A stretch of 64,000 bases of DNA, taken from positions 558,001 through 622,000 of the forward strand of contig JAJHZJ010000400.1 of the NCBI GenBank assembly GCA_023548195.1. Reading direction: 5' to 3'. Origin of the DNA: Bettongia penicillata ogilbyi. Lineage: Eukaryota > Chordata > Mammalia > Diprotodontia > Potoroidae. This document shows positions 11,203 through 23,389 of the stretch, piece after piece. The number at the start of each line of letters is the position of its first letter. The stretch's first letter is position 1. The notes below the pieces were generated by a model, which ran no database searches, was not told the DNA's origin, and saw nothing but the letters and a program-made list of their open reading frames with translations. The position numbers and the translations under genes were made by a program.

Positions 11203-11720
11203 TTAGGATTTTGTATTTTATTTTGGAGGCAATAGCCTGAAAGATTTTTAGATGGTATGTTACATGATTATACCTATGTTTTAGGACTATTAATCTGGTA
11301 TCTGAGTTGAAACTGGATTCAAGAAGGGAGAAATCTTAAGTAGAGAGAAAAGTTAGGAGGCCATTGTAATAGTTGAGATATCAGTCATTTTTTTTTAACA
11401 TTTAAGGAATGATGCCTTTTGCCCAAGAATTAATGAAAACATCAGAATAAAGAGAAAGGTAACCAATGTTGGAAGAGTGAAGAGCACAGAAGGAATACAT
11501 AGGATTCAATGAGTTTGTGAATTGTACTGGTACAAGTGATTTCAGATTCATGTATTCTAGAAATTCATGGTATGAGATTAAGATGAGCTGAACTTTATTT
11601 GAATATTCTTTTGAAATGCTGCCTCTGAAAACTATGGCGGAGGTGAAAGTAGTCTAGTTAGATTTTGTTAAAGTTACTTGAAACTGCTAACTATGGATCA
11701 AAGGACAATTACAGATATTG
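11203..11720 (+). repeat. Ancient dispersed repeat, late block
   Basis: 'ttttggaggcaatagcc' and 'taggaggccattgtaatagttgagat' match the late section of the family. Later sequence is increasingly diverged. Confidence 0.5.
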
Positions 11721-12362
11721 GGGAAAAAAAGAGAGTTTGGATGGTTTATTTTATAATTGTACTTGTTTTGCTAATATAACTTGATATTTCACCTTCCCAC
11801 ATTGTATTTTTTTAGGTGTATAGCAGCTATTTTTTAAAATATTTTTCCTGGTAGGCATTGCAATTCAGGAAAGTTAGATGAACATTCAAACTTTTTTTGT
11901 AGGTGGAAAGAATTTGCCCAATTTTAATACTATTTTACGAATGTTTTGAGGTCATCTCCAAGGAAGACATGACTTAAGATCATTTTTTTTTCTAGTTCCA
12001 TATACAAGGAACTTTTGGAAAAAGGGAAACCAACTCTTTGATATGACACTTTCTTTTATCACCATCCTCTTTATCATCATAAATGAAGGCTTCCTATGGA
12101 TAGGACACTTTGGTTGACCTTATGAATAGAAATACCCAAGTGCCAGTGGTCTCAGTCAGTTATCATTTTTCTATTTGTATTCCTAGGAACAAGTATGAAA
12201 CTGACACAAAATAAGTATTTAAGAAACTTCAGTTGATTGATTGTTAATTGTCATTTTTATTACAGTATTTATTAAGGAACTAATGATTTAAAACTCTTGA
12301 CCCATCAAGCTCAAACAAAACAGATATGTATCTTGCCCTCCAAAGTCTGACCGTTTAATGTT
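11721..12362. other. Unassigned sequence
   Basis: No recognised gene or repeat. AT-rich with short T and A runs. Confidence 0.4.
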
Positions 12363-12364
12363 AG

Positions 12365-12455
12365 GGACACTTTGGGCCTCAGTTTATTTATGCATAAAAT
12401 GAGGAAGTTGTACTAAGTGACTTCTGATGTTCCTTCTAGCTCTAGACTTATGTTC
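12365..12455 (+). repeat. MIR-type SINE fragment
   Basis: 'cctcagtttatttatgcataaaatgagg' is followed by 'ctaagtgacttctgatgttccttctagctcta', the common MIR/THER 3' half. Confidence 0.6.
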
Positions 12456-13880
12456 TTTACAATGGAAAGAAACTGAAGTCCATTACTGCCAAAGAGGTAG
12501 ATATAACCTAAGGCTGTCTGAGGGAGGAAAGGCAGAGGAAGAGGAGGAATGCTTTTATTCATTGTTATTGTACCCAAAGATAGTTCATAATTCTATTTTT
12601 AACTCTTTCTGTACCTATATAAGGCCTTTGCTAGTGAATTCTGAAAAGTTAGTCATGTTGGACAGCCTCCATGATTTCATCCTACCCTACTTGATCCTCT
12701 TCCAGAATACTCTTTTCACATATTATGCGTGTTTTGCGGGTTGGGAAGGTATTACTGCTTTTGCAACATCCAGGATCCAGCCATTATTCGCTGTTGCTTG
12801 AAGCAAAATTTATCTTCACCCAAGTCAAGAAGGGAGTGTGGGTGGGGTATGGGAATGACATTGATGTGCTGTCACAGATTTTAATTTGCATATAGGCTGG
12901 AGGCATGGGCAACTGAGCCAGGCAACAATTTGCTATTCAGTTCATTAATTTTCAGTAATCAGAATCACTTTTCTATAGATAAAAGAGCATGCAAAGCTTA
13001 AAGAATGAGTGCTTAAAAGTCATTCAAGTTTGTACAAAGGAAAAAAGAATAGGAGTTAGAAGTAAAAATGAGCTGATTTTTATCATTAGAGAAGAAGTCA
13101 CACATAGGACAGCAGGGCTTTAGAATTTATTCTTTGAATGTATTAAAATACCTGATTCTATAGTATATAATACGCTATATTTATAGACTTACAAACGATA
13201 ATTAAGTATAAAGTTTACTGCATTTCTTCCTTTCGTGATAGATGTTAATTCCTGAAATAACATGTTCAAACCTTTTGTAAGGTCTGTAAGGCATTCTTTA
13301 AATATTTAAGAAGGAAAGACACTTCTCACCTTTCTTAGCCCAATGAAATAACAATTTTAGTCTTTTTTACACATAAAAGAAGAAAGATCATGAGCCCCCT
13401 GTTCTCTTCTTCAAATGGTCTTTTAAAATCATCAAAAAGGAAAATGCCTTTGTCTCTAACTGAACATTGTTAGTTTCCTGATCTTGAACAGGAAGTTAGC
13501 CTCATGTACAGGCTTTCATCATCACAACTTTTTCTTAGAAACTCCATTTGCCCTTTCAAGAGCTTGAGAGCTGGATTAGCTAATAGGCATGTTCTAAATC
13601 TTTTAAATTCACATACGTGCTGGGGATAGCTTAATAAAACTAGGAAAGAGATTCTGAGTTTTCTTCATTCAATATATAACATAATATTTTCTTATTCAAT
13701 TTTATGAACATCTGAAATCTACCCAAACTTCCCTTGGCATCCTATGGACCCCAATTTGAGTCCCTTGGAAAGGGAAAACATTAGGAATAATTATAGAGAC
13801 TAGGAATACATAGCAATAATTATAGAGAATAATTGTTAGAGAAATAAATTTTGATTAAGTTCAGTAAATTTTTATTAATT
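12456..13880. other. Unassigned single-copy-looking region, possible conserved noncoding segment
   Basis: No interspersed repeat is recognised over 1.4 kb. A plus-strand open frame at 12427-12801 (124 codons) starts in the MIR and runs on without a known domain. I do not call it a gene. At 12884-12891 there is an exact ATTTGCAT octamer with nearby ATTA/TAAT homeodomain-type sites. Confidence 0.4.
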
Positions 13881-13889
13881 GCAACTATG

Positions 13890-14115
13890 TGCAAGTTTGA
13901 AAGAGCATGTGTAGAATGCAAGGAGTGCTAGGTTTAGTTTTAGGAACTCGTATTCAGATCCTACACATTACTTGCTGTGTGGCCCTAAGTAAGTCATTTA
14001 GCCTGTATGTACTTCAGGAAATCCCCCTAAGTGGTGAATAAAAGTGGCAGGCACTGTGCTTAGCACTTTACAAATACTGTCTCATTTACAAGTATCATCT
14101 ATTATTATGCCATAG
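13890..14115 (+). repeat. MIR
   Basis: 'attacttgctgtgtggccctaagtaagtcatttagcc' is followed by 'ggcaggcactgtgcttagcacttt', a diverged MIR core and tail. Confidence 0.55.
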
Positions 14116-14302
14116 ACAGTTTTAGATTATCAGGGAACATTGTCAAAATCACAATTCCTTGCAAATTTCTATTTGTAGAAGGTATTAATGTTAGGCATAG
14201 GGGATACAGAAAAAAGCATTTGACATATAGTGTGTCATTATTAAACATGCTTTGACTTGACTAAAACCAAACCATCCTCATAGATGTAATTCTAACACCA
14301 AG

Positions 14303-14535
14303 GCAGCTAGGTGTGTGGCTCAGTAGATAACCTGCTTGAAATCAGGTCACCAGGACATCTTTTAGCTGTGTGACCCTGAGCAAGTTACTTAAACTTTATC
14401 TATTTCAGTTTTCTCAGTTGTTAAACATGGATAATAATAGCATCTTCCAGCACTTTTGCAGGTATAAAATGAGATAATATTTTGAAGTTTTTTTCAAACT
14501 ATAATGTGCTATATGAATGGTGTTATATTTTTATA
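14303..14535 (+). mobile_element. tRNA-headed SINE with MIR-type 3' end
   Basis: Head 'ggcagctaggtgtgtggctcagtagataa', core 'agctgtgtgaccctgagcaagttacttaa', and a MIR-like 3' half ('aaacatggataataatagc', 'ataaaatgagataat'). It is diverged and noncoding. Confidence 0.7.
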
Positions 14536-14559
14536 TTATTTTAAATAAGTTGCATGAAA

Positions 14560-16050
14560 TAATCACAAATGGGAATATTCCTTAAAATTTGGAGGATTGA
14601 AGAAGGCTCTTTTCTTGAAGCAAAGAAAGAATTTCAGCAAATGGTGGTGTGTGGTCCAGAAAAGGCAAGGGAGACTATTCTAGTTAATGTGAACAATGAA
14701 GAAGACTTACTTAAGTTCAAGAGAAGCTAGAGAGGCTATTGAAAATGGTGACAAGGATGGTTAGAGGTTGCAAGGAAACAGAAATGTTGTATCAGAAGAG
14801 AAGATGGTGGGTGGGGATAGGGAATATGGCAGTAATTTTTAACTATCTAAACAATATTCACATAAAAGGATTTGATTTAACTGCTTGGACTAAAGGAGAC
14901 CAATATCAAGCTTTTTCAGGAATAAATGAGAAGTTAATAAAGATTTTTTTCATAGCTGGAGTGACAAAATTATAAATTAGGGAGATTATTTTAACACTGT
15001 TAGACTAGAGAAAGGTATGTTTTAAGTTAGGGAGACCAATTAGCATGCTATTTCAATAGTCTGTAGAAGAAAGGTAATCAGGAACTGAACTAAGTAGGTA
15101 ATTGAAGGAGTAATAGGAGAGGCTAAACAAGATAATGTATAAATATACTTTACAGGATTTTGCCACTTATGATGTACATTGCTGGGGATTCTTCTTTTTT
15201 ATTCTTTTCCTTTCATCCTTTTTCTTTCTTTCTTTTTTTTTTTTTTTTTTTTTTTTTTTTGAGGCAATCAGGGTTAAGTGACTTGCTCAGGATCACATAG
15301 CTAGTTAAGTGTCTAAGGCTGCATTTGAACACGGGTCCTACTGACTCCAGAGCCAGTTCTCCACCTAGCTTTCCATGGGGATAGGTTTTCAAACATGAAT
15401 GGGTGGGAGATTTGGTAAAGCCATCAACAAAAATAGAGAAATTGGGAGGAAAAGCAGTTTAAGGGTTGAAAATGAAGGGTTCAGTTTTTGGAATGTTTGA
15501 AATATTGAAAGGATATATATCTAGTAGTGTGGATAAATATCTGGAAATGAAGATTAAAGGAGGGATTAGGCTAGAATTTTAAGGAAAAAAAAGCATAGAA
15601 ATCAAGATGAAGCCCTGTTTGGGGAGTAAATTGACTAAGTTATACATGAGGGGAGAGAGAAAACCTCTGAGGATAGAGACTTGGAAAGTGACTATAAGAT
15701 CAAAGAAGGAAAAGAAACCAATGAGTCAGAAAAAGAGTAGTCAGATTTGGACACCAGCTGCAATGTCATGAAATTCAGTAGAGCAGATAACATTATCAAA
15801 AAGTGGGAGAATGATACCAAAAGTATCAGATCTTATAGAAAAAAATCAAGGAGACCATGATTCTTGTTTTTTTTAAAAAAAAGGATTTATGAAATGGAAG
15901 TCATGAGTGACTTTTGAAAGGTGATTTTCAAAGTAATAGTAAGGAACAGTCAGATAACAGTAGGTTGAAGAATGAGGAGATAGAAAGTGGAAACAACCAA
16001 GTGATGACTGTTCCTGGAGGAGACTGAAGGGAAGTGTAATATTAAAATCT
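14560..16050 (+). repeat. Ancient dispersed repeat, long copy C, split by a SINE
   Basis: Runs from 14560 to about 15189 and resumes at 15376. Recognisable blocks are 'gggagaccaattagcatgctatttcaatagtctg', 'aatgttt...atttgaaatattg', 'ggggagagagaaaacctctgaggatagagact' and 'caatgtcatgaaattcag'. This is the longest late-section copy in the window. It is interrupted by the minus-strand SINE at 15190-15375. Confidence 0.55.
15190..15375 (-). mobile_element. tRNA-headed SINE with long poly(A) tail, nested insertion
   Basis: On the minus strand: head 'agctaggtggagaactggctctggagtc', core 'cacttaac...agctatgtgatcctgagcaagtcacttaaccctgattgcctc', then a poly(A) run of about 30 (a T run on plus at 15232-15260). 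A TGGGGAT sequence at 15183-15189 and again at 15376-15382 is a candidate 7-bp target-site duplication. It interrupts the ancient repeat, so it is younger. Confidence 0.75.
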
Positions 16051-16873
16051 GATATACAGTTCTCTTCCATGAAGGATTAATCAAATTACTATTATTCTCT
16101 CTCATTATGTGGAATAAACTCCTTAATGCTGCAACTTTAGCTCCCTGTTTTACTCTTGTAAGTCACTCACTAACCACTTTTAGGAGAAACTTACTTAAGA
16201 TTAGGATCCAATGTATTCCATGAAGTCTTGATGTCTGATAATCTAGGAAATCTAAATTGTTGCTGAGGTTCTGGGACTGTAAATGCCCATTGGTACATGG
16301 GTTGGAAAAAACTGGGCTTGGAATTTGGTATTTCAAAGGGAAAGAAGTGGGATTACCACCAAGAATAAGCTATGCAGCAAAACTGAATATAATCCTTTAA
16401 GAGGAAAGAAAAAGATATTTAATGAAAGAGAGGATTTTTAAGCATACCTGATGAAAAAACTGTAGCAGAATAGAATAAAAAATGACTTTCAAATGTAGGA
16501 CTTGAGAGAAGCATTAAAAGGTAAATCTGGAAGAGAAATTATAAGAAACTTAGTAAGGTTAAACTGCTTACCTCTCTATTTAGGTGGATGGTTTTGAGTT
16601 TTTGAAATACATATTTTTTCATTATTAGAGCAGTTAAAAATATTCTATGTAGAAAAAGACTGCAAGAATATATTGATTTTGTTCAGATGATGTTAAAAAA
16701 ATAGATGAGAAAAAAGGATCTCCTGGCAGAAGAGGGAGAGGAGAGAAAGAATGGAGGAAATATCTCACATAAAAGAGGTGTGAAAGGAAGATGCTTTTAC
16801 AATGGAGGAGAAATGATGGAAGGAGGGAGGGCAAAATTTGGACCTCATATCTAAATTGGTTCAAAAAGGGGAA

Positions 16874-16877
<4 letters not shown>

Positions 16878-16930
<53 letters not shown>
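16878..16930 (+). repeat. (TC)n microsatellite, about 26 units
   Basis: Uninterrupted TC dinucleotides in the L1 ORF1-ORF2 spacer. Open frames across it are simple Ser-Leu or Arg-Glu repeats and not genes. Confidence 0.95.
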
Positions 16931-16933
<3 letters not shown>

Positions 16934-17135
16934 ATAGAAATCTATCTTACCCAAGAAGTAGGAAGGGAGGAGGATAAGAGAATGGGGGTGTGGTGGGTAA
17001 GAGGACTTATTGAAGGGAGAGGAAATAAAAAAAGATCATGGTCAGAAGCAAAATAGTCTTTAGAAGAAGGAATGGGTTAAAAAAGGAGAAGGATAAACAG
17101 ATAAAAATAAAATAGGAGGAATTGCAATTAATAAT

Positions 17136-20100
17136 CATAACTATGAATTTGAATGAGATAAAATCATAAAATGGAAATCACAGAACAGATTAAAAATCAG
17201 AATCCAACAATATATTTTCTTTAAGAAACATACTGAAATAGACATGCAGAAAGAATTTAAATGACACACTACTATACGTAAGCTAAAGTTAAAAAAAGAA
17301 GAGAGGAATAACAAACATGATTTGAGAAAAAGCAAAAGCAAAAATAGACCTAATAAAAAGGAATAAGTAAGGAAATTATATATTGCTAAAATGTACCATA
17401 GGCAATGAAGAAATATGAATACTAAGCATATATGTACAAAATGAAACAATATCCAAATTCTTAAAGGAAAAGTTAATTAAATGAGGGAATAGTAAAACTA
17501 TTCTAGTAGGGGATCTCACTTTCCCCTCTCAGAACTAGCTAAATATAACCATAAAATAAATAAGAAATAAACCAAGTAGATGAATAGAACCTTGGAAAAC
17601 ATAGTTATGCTAGACCTCTAGCGAAAAGAGTGGCAATAGAAAAGAACATATGTCTTCTCAGATGTATGTGGTATTTTCATAAAAACTGATTATGTATAAG
17701 GACATAAAAACCTCACAAACAAATGCAGAAAATCAGAAGTATTAAATGCACTTTTTCCAGACTGTTGCAATAAAAATTACATTTAATAAAAAGTCATGGA
17801 AACATAGATAAATGATAATTTGGAAACAAAATAATCTAATCTACAAGAATGAGTGGATCAAAGAATGAATTATATAAACCATCAATAATTCCATTAAAGG
17901 AAATGATGACAATGAGACAATATACCAAAATTCATAGAATATACTCAGTGCAGTATTTAAAGGAATTTTATATGTTAAGTGTGTACATCAATAAAAGAGA
18001 GGAAGAATAGATCAATAAATTGGGAATGTAAGAAAAGCTCAGAAAAGAACAAATGAAAAATTCATAATTAAACATCAAATAAAAATTCTGTAAAGCAAAA
18101 GAGGTGAACAAAATTAAAATTTTAAAATGAACTGCTGATAAAGATAGCAGCTATTCTTATGAAAAAAACAATAACAGAGAAACAATTGGTTAATTTTATC
18201 AAAAATAAAGAAGAAAGTAAAATTATTAATATCAAAAATGAAAAGGGTGAATGCACTACTAATGAAAATGAAATTAAAACAATTATTAGTAGTTTTTTTG
18301 CCTAGGTATATGCTAGTAAAACCAACACTCTAAGTGAAAAGGATAAATATTTATAAAAATGAAAAATGTCCAGATTAACAGAAGAGGCCATAGAACACAA
18401 ATATAACCCTGTCTCAGCAAAATAAATTTAATGAGTGCCATCAATGATCTCCCTAAGAAAAAATCCTTAGGATCACTTGATTTAAAAATTAATTCTACCA
18501 ATCATTTAAGAAACAATTAAACCCAGTCTTATATAAACTACTTGAAAAACTGGTAAAGAAGGGATCCTACAAAATTTCTTTTATGACACAAATATAGTTT
18601 TGATGCTTTAACTGTAGAGAGCAAAAACAAAGCAAAAAACTAAAGAACAATTCCCCTAATGAATACTGATACAAAAATTTTAAATAAAACATTAACAAGG
18701 AGATTACAGCAATATATTGTAAAACTTCTACACTGTGTCAAAGTGGGATTTATACCAAAAGTACAGATCTTGTTCAATATTAGGGAAGCTATAGGCATCA
18801 TTCATCATGTCAATAAGAAAAACAGCAAAAAATCCTAAGATTCAACCAATCTATTCAGAAAAAGTCTTTGAGAAAACACACCTATTTCTTTTTAAGATAC
18901 TTGAATGCATAGGAATCACTAGTAGCATCTAGCTAAAACAAATAGCATTTTTTATCTGTAATGGTAATAAACTTGAAACCTCCCCAATAAGATCAGGAGA
19001 GAAGCAAGGATGTCTATTATCTGCACTACTATTCAGTTTTGTACTTGGAATTCTGCCTATAGCAATGAAACAAGAAAAAGAAATTGAATGAATATAATTA
19101 GACTGTGAGAAAGCAAAACTATCACTCTTTGTTTGCAGATGATGTGCTAAAAGTACCTTAGAGATTCAACTAAAACCACTAGTTGAAAGAATAAACAACT
19201 TCAGAAAAGTTGTAATACATAAAATCAATCTACATAAATCATCAGCATTTTCACCAAGAAAACCCAGCAGTAAGAGATAGAGAAGTTGCATTTAAAATAA
19301 CTGCAAGGCAATGTAAAAATACTTGACATTCTGGGTGACAAAAGGTGACTCTAAAATTCATCTGAAAGTACAAAATTTGTTCAAGAAGATCAAAGAAACC
19401 AATGAAAAAAATAAGGTGGCATAGCAGTACTAGAATTCAAACTATATTACAAAGTGGTGATTATGAAAACAACCTGGTACTGAATAAGATATAATATGGT
19501 GGATCAGTGGAATCAATTAGGTAAACAACACATAGTAGTAAATGACTACTACAATAATAACTACCAAATCCCTATGCAGCAATCTAGTGTTTGATAAACC
19601 CAAAGATCCAAACTTTTAGGGAAAATCTCAACATAGAAGAAAATATGGGGGCTGAAAAGCAGTTTGGCAGAAACTGACATAGACCATCATCTCACACCAT
19701 TATCAAGATAAAGTCAAAATGGACAAATGATTTAGACATAAAAGATGATGTCATAAGTAAATTAGGGGAGAAAAGAAAAATGTATCTGTTAGATCTACAG
19801 ATAAGGGAAATTTTGCAATGAGTTTCTTATAGTCCTAATTTCTCAAATATATATTGAACTGAGGCAAATTTGTAAGAAATAAGAGCCATTCCTTAGATGA
19901 TAAATGGTTGATGAATGTGAAGAGGCAGTTTCCAGAAGAAATAAAAGCTATCAATTATCAGAATAAAACAATTTTCTATATCAATATTGATAAAATAATT
20001 CTGTGATACTATATCACATCAAGCAGATCAACTAACATGATAGAAAAGGAAAAATTACAATTACTAAAGGGGATGTAGGAAAAATTAAAAAAAAAATTTA

Positions 20101-20590
20101 ATGGAGTTGAGAACATTTTAGAGAACAATTTGGAATTATACCCAAAGGATTATAAAACTGTGCATAACCTTTGACTCAGCAATACCACTACTATGTTTTA
20201 TCCCAATGAGATCAAAGAAATGAGGAGAAATGATGTATTTGTGCAAAAATGCTTACAGAAGCTTTTTTTTGGTGGTGCCTAGAACTGGTAATCAAAAGGA
20301 TGCCCATCAATTAGAGGATGGTGAAAAATGTTGTGGTATAAGATTGTGAGGGAATGCTATTTTCTTGACAAGCAGGATGCTTTCAGAAAAACCTAGGAAA
20401 ACTTATATGAACTTGTGCCAAGGGAAGTGAGCAGAACATTGTAAACAGTAAGTGCAGTATTATAAGAATGACCAATTGTAAAATGTAGCTACTCTGCTCA
20501 AGACAATGATCCGAGACAATTCCAAAGGATTCATTATGAAAAATGTTATCACCCTCCAGAGAGAAAACTGATAAACTGTAAATGAAAATT
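17136..20590 (+). pseudogene. L1 ORF2p pseudogene (endonuclease and reverse transcriptase)
   Basis: Derived from the L1 protein that nicks target DNA and reverse-transcribes element RNA. The order is as in L1. The apurinic-type endonuclease comes first ('TIYFL.ETY' near 17205-17230). Then come reverse-transcriptase blocks: 'NSPNEYxYKNFK' near 18650, 'KVGFIPKVQILFNI' near 18735-18785, the 'SGEKQGCLLSALLFSFVL' block near 18990-19050 and 'LFADDVL' near 19128-19150. The carboxyl region follows, with the 'MPIN.RMVKNVVV' block near 20300-20340. The catalytic ADD triplet is still readable, but there are many stops, frameshifts and gaps. No open frame exceeds about 60 codons. Confidence 0.85.
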
Positions 20591-20984
20591 GAAGTATTTT
20601 TATTATTTTATTTTATTACTTTATTTTGTTTGTGTTTTCTTTTGCAGTACGGCTTATATGAAATTATAGTAGTCAAAAATCAAAGTGTTGGCCTTCTCAA
20701 GGAGTAGGGAGGATAAAGCAGTTAGGGAAAGAATAAGGAACTCAAAAATTTTTAAATGATTATTAAAAATTCTTATAATTAAGAAATATTAACTATATAT
20801 GTGTGTATACATATATATATGTATATGAATATAGAGATATGTGTTTGAATAACTATGAAAAGCATTAGTGTTAAAAATATCTTGTTTATTCTAATGCTGG
20901 AGTATCAGAAGACTGAACCATGTAGTAATTAGAGATTTCAATAATGTCAGTAGAAGATTGAAACTGAAGTAAGATAAAAAGCTG

Positions 20985-21290
20985 AGTGAGGAAATTATTA
21001 AAAATGGAGAGAAGTGAATCCTTAAAAAAAACTAAGGATAAAAACATTCAAAATAAATTGAAAGGTAAAATAATTCTGATTACATAGAAATAAAAAGTTA
21101 TTGTGTAAACAAAATTTGTGTATTTAGAATAAGAAGTAAAATAATCAATTGTCAACATCTTTTTTTTTGGATAAGACCTTGGTATCCAATATTTATGAAC
21201 TACTAATAATATACCTTGACAAAATATATATTCCCAAAAAGCTACATTTTGCAGGGATATGAAAAAACTGTTCAAAATAGAACGATTAAA
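20985..21290 (+). repeat. Second L1 ORF2 fragment
   Basis: 'gattacatagaaataaaaagttattgtgtaaac' and 'ataagaccttggtatccaa' match the carboxyl region of marsupial L1 ORF2, equivalent to about 19780-19870 of the copy upstream. Lying beyond that copy's 3' end and in the same orientation, it is a separate, older fragment. Confidence 0.5.
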
Positions 21291-21299
21291 ATAAAAGGA

Positions 21300-23050
21300 T
21301 GACTCTCCATCCCCAGATTCTGGAAGAGTTATATTATTTGGGACTTGGACAAAGGTTGTTAAAAAAAATCTAAGTAATTTTTTTCCCCAAGAGGGCAGCC
21401 TGAAAATAAGGTGGTTTGAGATAGATATATAAGTTAATTTTATTCCAAAACAGAAATTGGGAGTGAACTCCTCAGGAATTTCTGGGTATCCTAACCCAAA
21501 ACAAGAATGTTTGGGGTTGAAGTGATACCTGGGAGAATTGGAAATACCTTGTAGCCATCTCTGGCATAACTGGAGTCACTGAGGTCAAGGGACATTCTAG
21601 TTATGGACAGCCTATAATCCTATAAGGTTGGATTTTAAAAGTATAATAATTTTCCCAAATACTATAATAAATAATTTTCTGTACAAGTATATAAGCATGT
21701 GAAATATTGAATATGTTGACAAATCTTTTTGATGTATTGATCAGTTTTGTGGTTATTGTTTTTTTTCTTTTTCTTCTTTCATTTGTCTTTAAAATTATTC
21801 TTTATATAAGGAATAGGGCAAGGAGAGAGAAATTAAGGTGAAGGAAAAAATATAAAATTTATATTTTAAAAAAGAGAAGGTAATAGAACTGTAAGGATTG
21901 GGAGATATAGATATAATTTGAAATAATTGTAGGTATGAACTTCATAGAGAAAAGAGTAGATTCCAGGAGCTGAACAAATATCTAGCAATAATGGTGGGTA
22001 GCACTGATGATGTGGACCCCTCTTCTCATCCCTTTGAGTCAGAGGTCACAAGAGAAGGAGGGGCTAACAATGGAAATGGCAGTTACAAATATTTTATCCT
22101 CTGGGGAGCACCAGGGGCTTCAATTAAGGAAAGGAGGTAGAAGAGGGGATATTGAGGATGAAGGAAAATTGTTTTTATCATAGAACAGATGTTCTAAAGA
22201 GAACTGTGAAAGTAATGGACATGTGCATGTCACTTTCAGTTGTTCAATATGCCTTATTCCCCTTGAAGGAAGGGGTTCATAGAAACATAAGCAAATAACA
22301 AAGAGGTGTGACAATACAAATGTAGAGTCTACATTATTTTTTTCCAACTACAATTTGTCAGGACTTTTACTGCTTTGCCTTATCCTGACCTTGATTTTAC
22401 AGTACTCCCACTGATGCCAATTAGGAGTTGTGTGCATGCTGCTCAAAAACAATATATAGCTCTTTTGAATGTATAAACATTTGTGTGCAGAAGGAAAGGT
22501 TTATAAAGTGATAACAGAAATCTTTCACATAGAAATCAGTCCATGTTGTTGCTTGATAAAATAACAAACAAAGCAATATTATTGGTGAGCTAAGACTCTC
22601 TCAAAATACCACAATATTTTACTAGTCTAAGTAGTTTTCACCTGCCCTTTAATTATGGAAATGCAACATTTTGATATGTTGATGAACTTGTCATCTCACT
22701 AGTATGAATATTCCCTCCACTGATGCATAATTTTACTCACACACACCTTCTTATCTTCCCTAAGTCTTGGCTGTATCCTTCCATAAGTCTTCTTTTTAAG
22801 CACTCCTAGAGATCTTTCTCCTGCCATTTAAAATTTTGGGGATATTAATGTAGCTCTTCAGCATCTGTTATCTGATATTCTTGCTACGGGACCCATCCAT
22901 CTCCATTTTTGTTCAATTTTCCCTTGATAATGTACTTTCCTTGCTTGTATCCACCATGATTGCCCCGTTGTCTTTTAAGTCAATGACAATTTTGAAAGAG
23001 AATATGAAGAGTACACCAATTTGTCATATAAAATATCATTATACATTAAT
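21300..23050. other. Unassigned single-copy-looking sequence
   Basis: No recognised repeat, RNA gene or exon in about 1.7 kb. The purine-rich part near 21810-21960 may be an old repeat. Confidence 0.4.
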
Positions 23051-23054
23051 AAAG

Positions 23055-23130
23055 TGAGACAAAAATTGAAAAGCACTTGGCACAGTATGTGGCACATAGT
23101 AGGTGCTTCATAAAAATTTCTTCTCTACTC
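23055..23130 (+). repeat. MIR 3' end fragment
   Basis: 'aaaagcacttggcacagtatgtggcacatagtaggtgcttcataaa' is the standard MIR/L2 terminal phrase. Confidence 0.75.
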
Positions 23131-23295
23131 ATACCTCATTGTTGTGTCTCCAATTTTGTATATGACAGCATAGCTTCATAGGATTTGATCTAATAAATAA
23201 TAGAGGGCAGATTTGAACCCAAGTACTTGGGTCAGTACCAAGTACTGACTCCAGATCTAGCAGTAGTTCCAATGTACTATACCACTTCATATATT

Positions 23296-23389
23296 ACAGG
23301 CACACAGTCCAATGAGGCCCCAGAGATGTTAAATAACTGATCTGACACAAGTAGTAAATTACAAAACCAGAATAGGAATCAAGATTTCT
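23296..23389 (-). repeat. MIR, first half, interrupted by a 3.5-kb insertion
   Basis: On the plus strand it reads as antisense MIR: 'ccaatgaggccccagagatgttaaataactg' and 'accagaataggaatcaagatttct'. The match breaks at 23389 and resumes at 26946 with 'gattccaaac', which shows that 23390-26929 plus one duplicated target site was inserted into this MIR. Confidence 0.75.

Larger units (their letters stand above)
16340..20790 (+). mobile_element. LINE-1 copy: end of ORF1, spacer, decayed ORF2, 3' UTR
   Basis: It begins within the carboxyl end of ORF1 ('TYPAKLSI'-type region near 16365-16500), so it is 5' truncated. A GA-rich spacer with a (TC)n tract follows, then a complete but broken ORF2 and a short 3' UTR ending in A/T-rich sequence near 20790. 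This is the only L1 in the window that retains ORF2 sequence across its length. It cannot encode active protein. Confidence 0.85.

Noticed and set aside
12427..12801. 124-codon plus-strand open frame
   Set aside because: It begins inside a MIR fragment. No splice signals, domain or conservation evidence can be seen.
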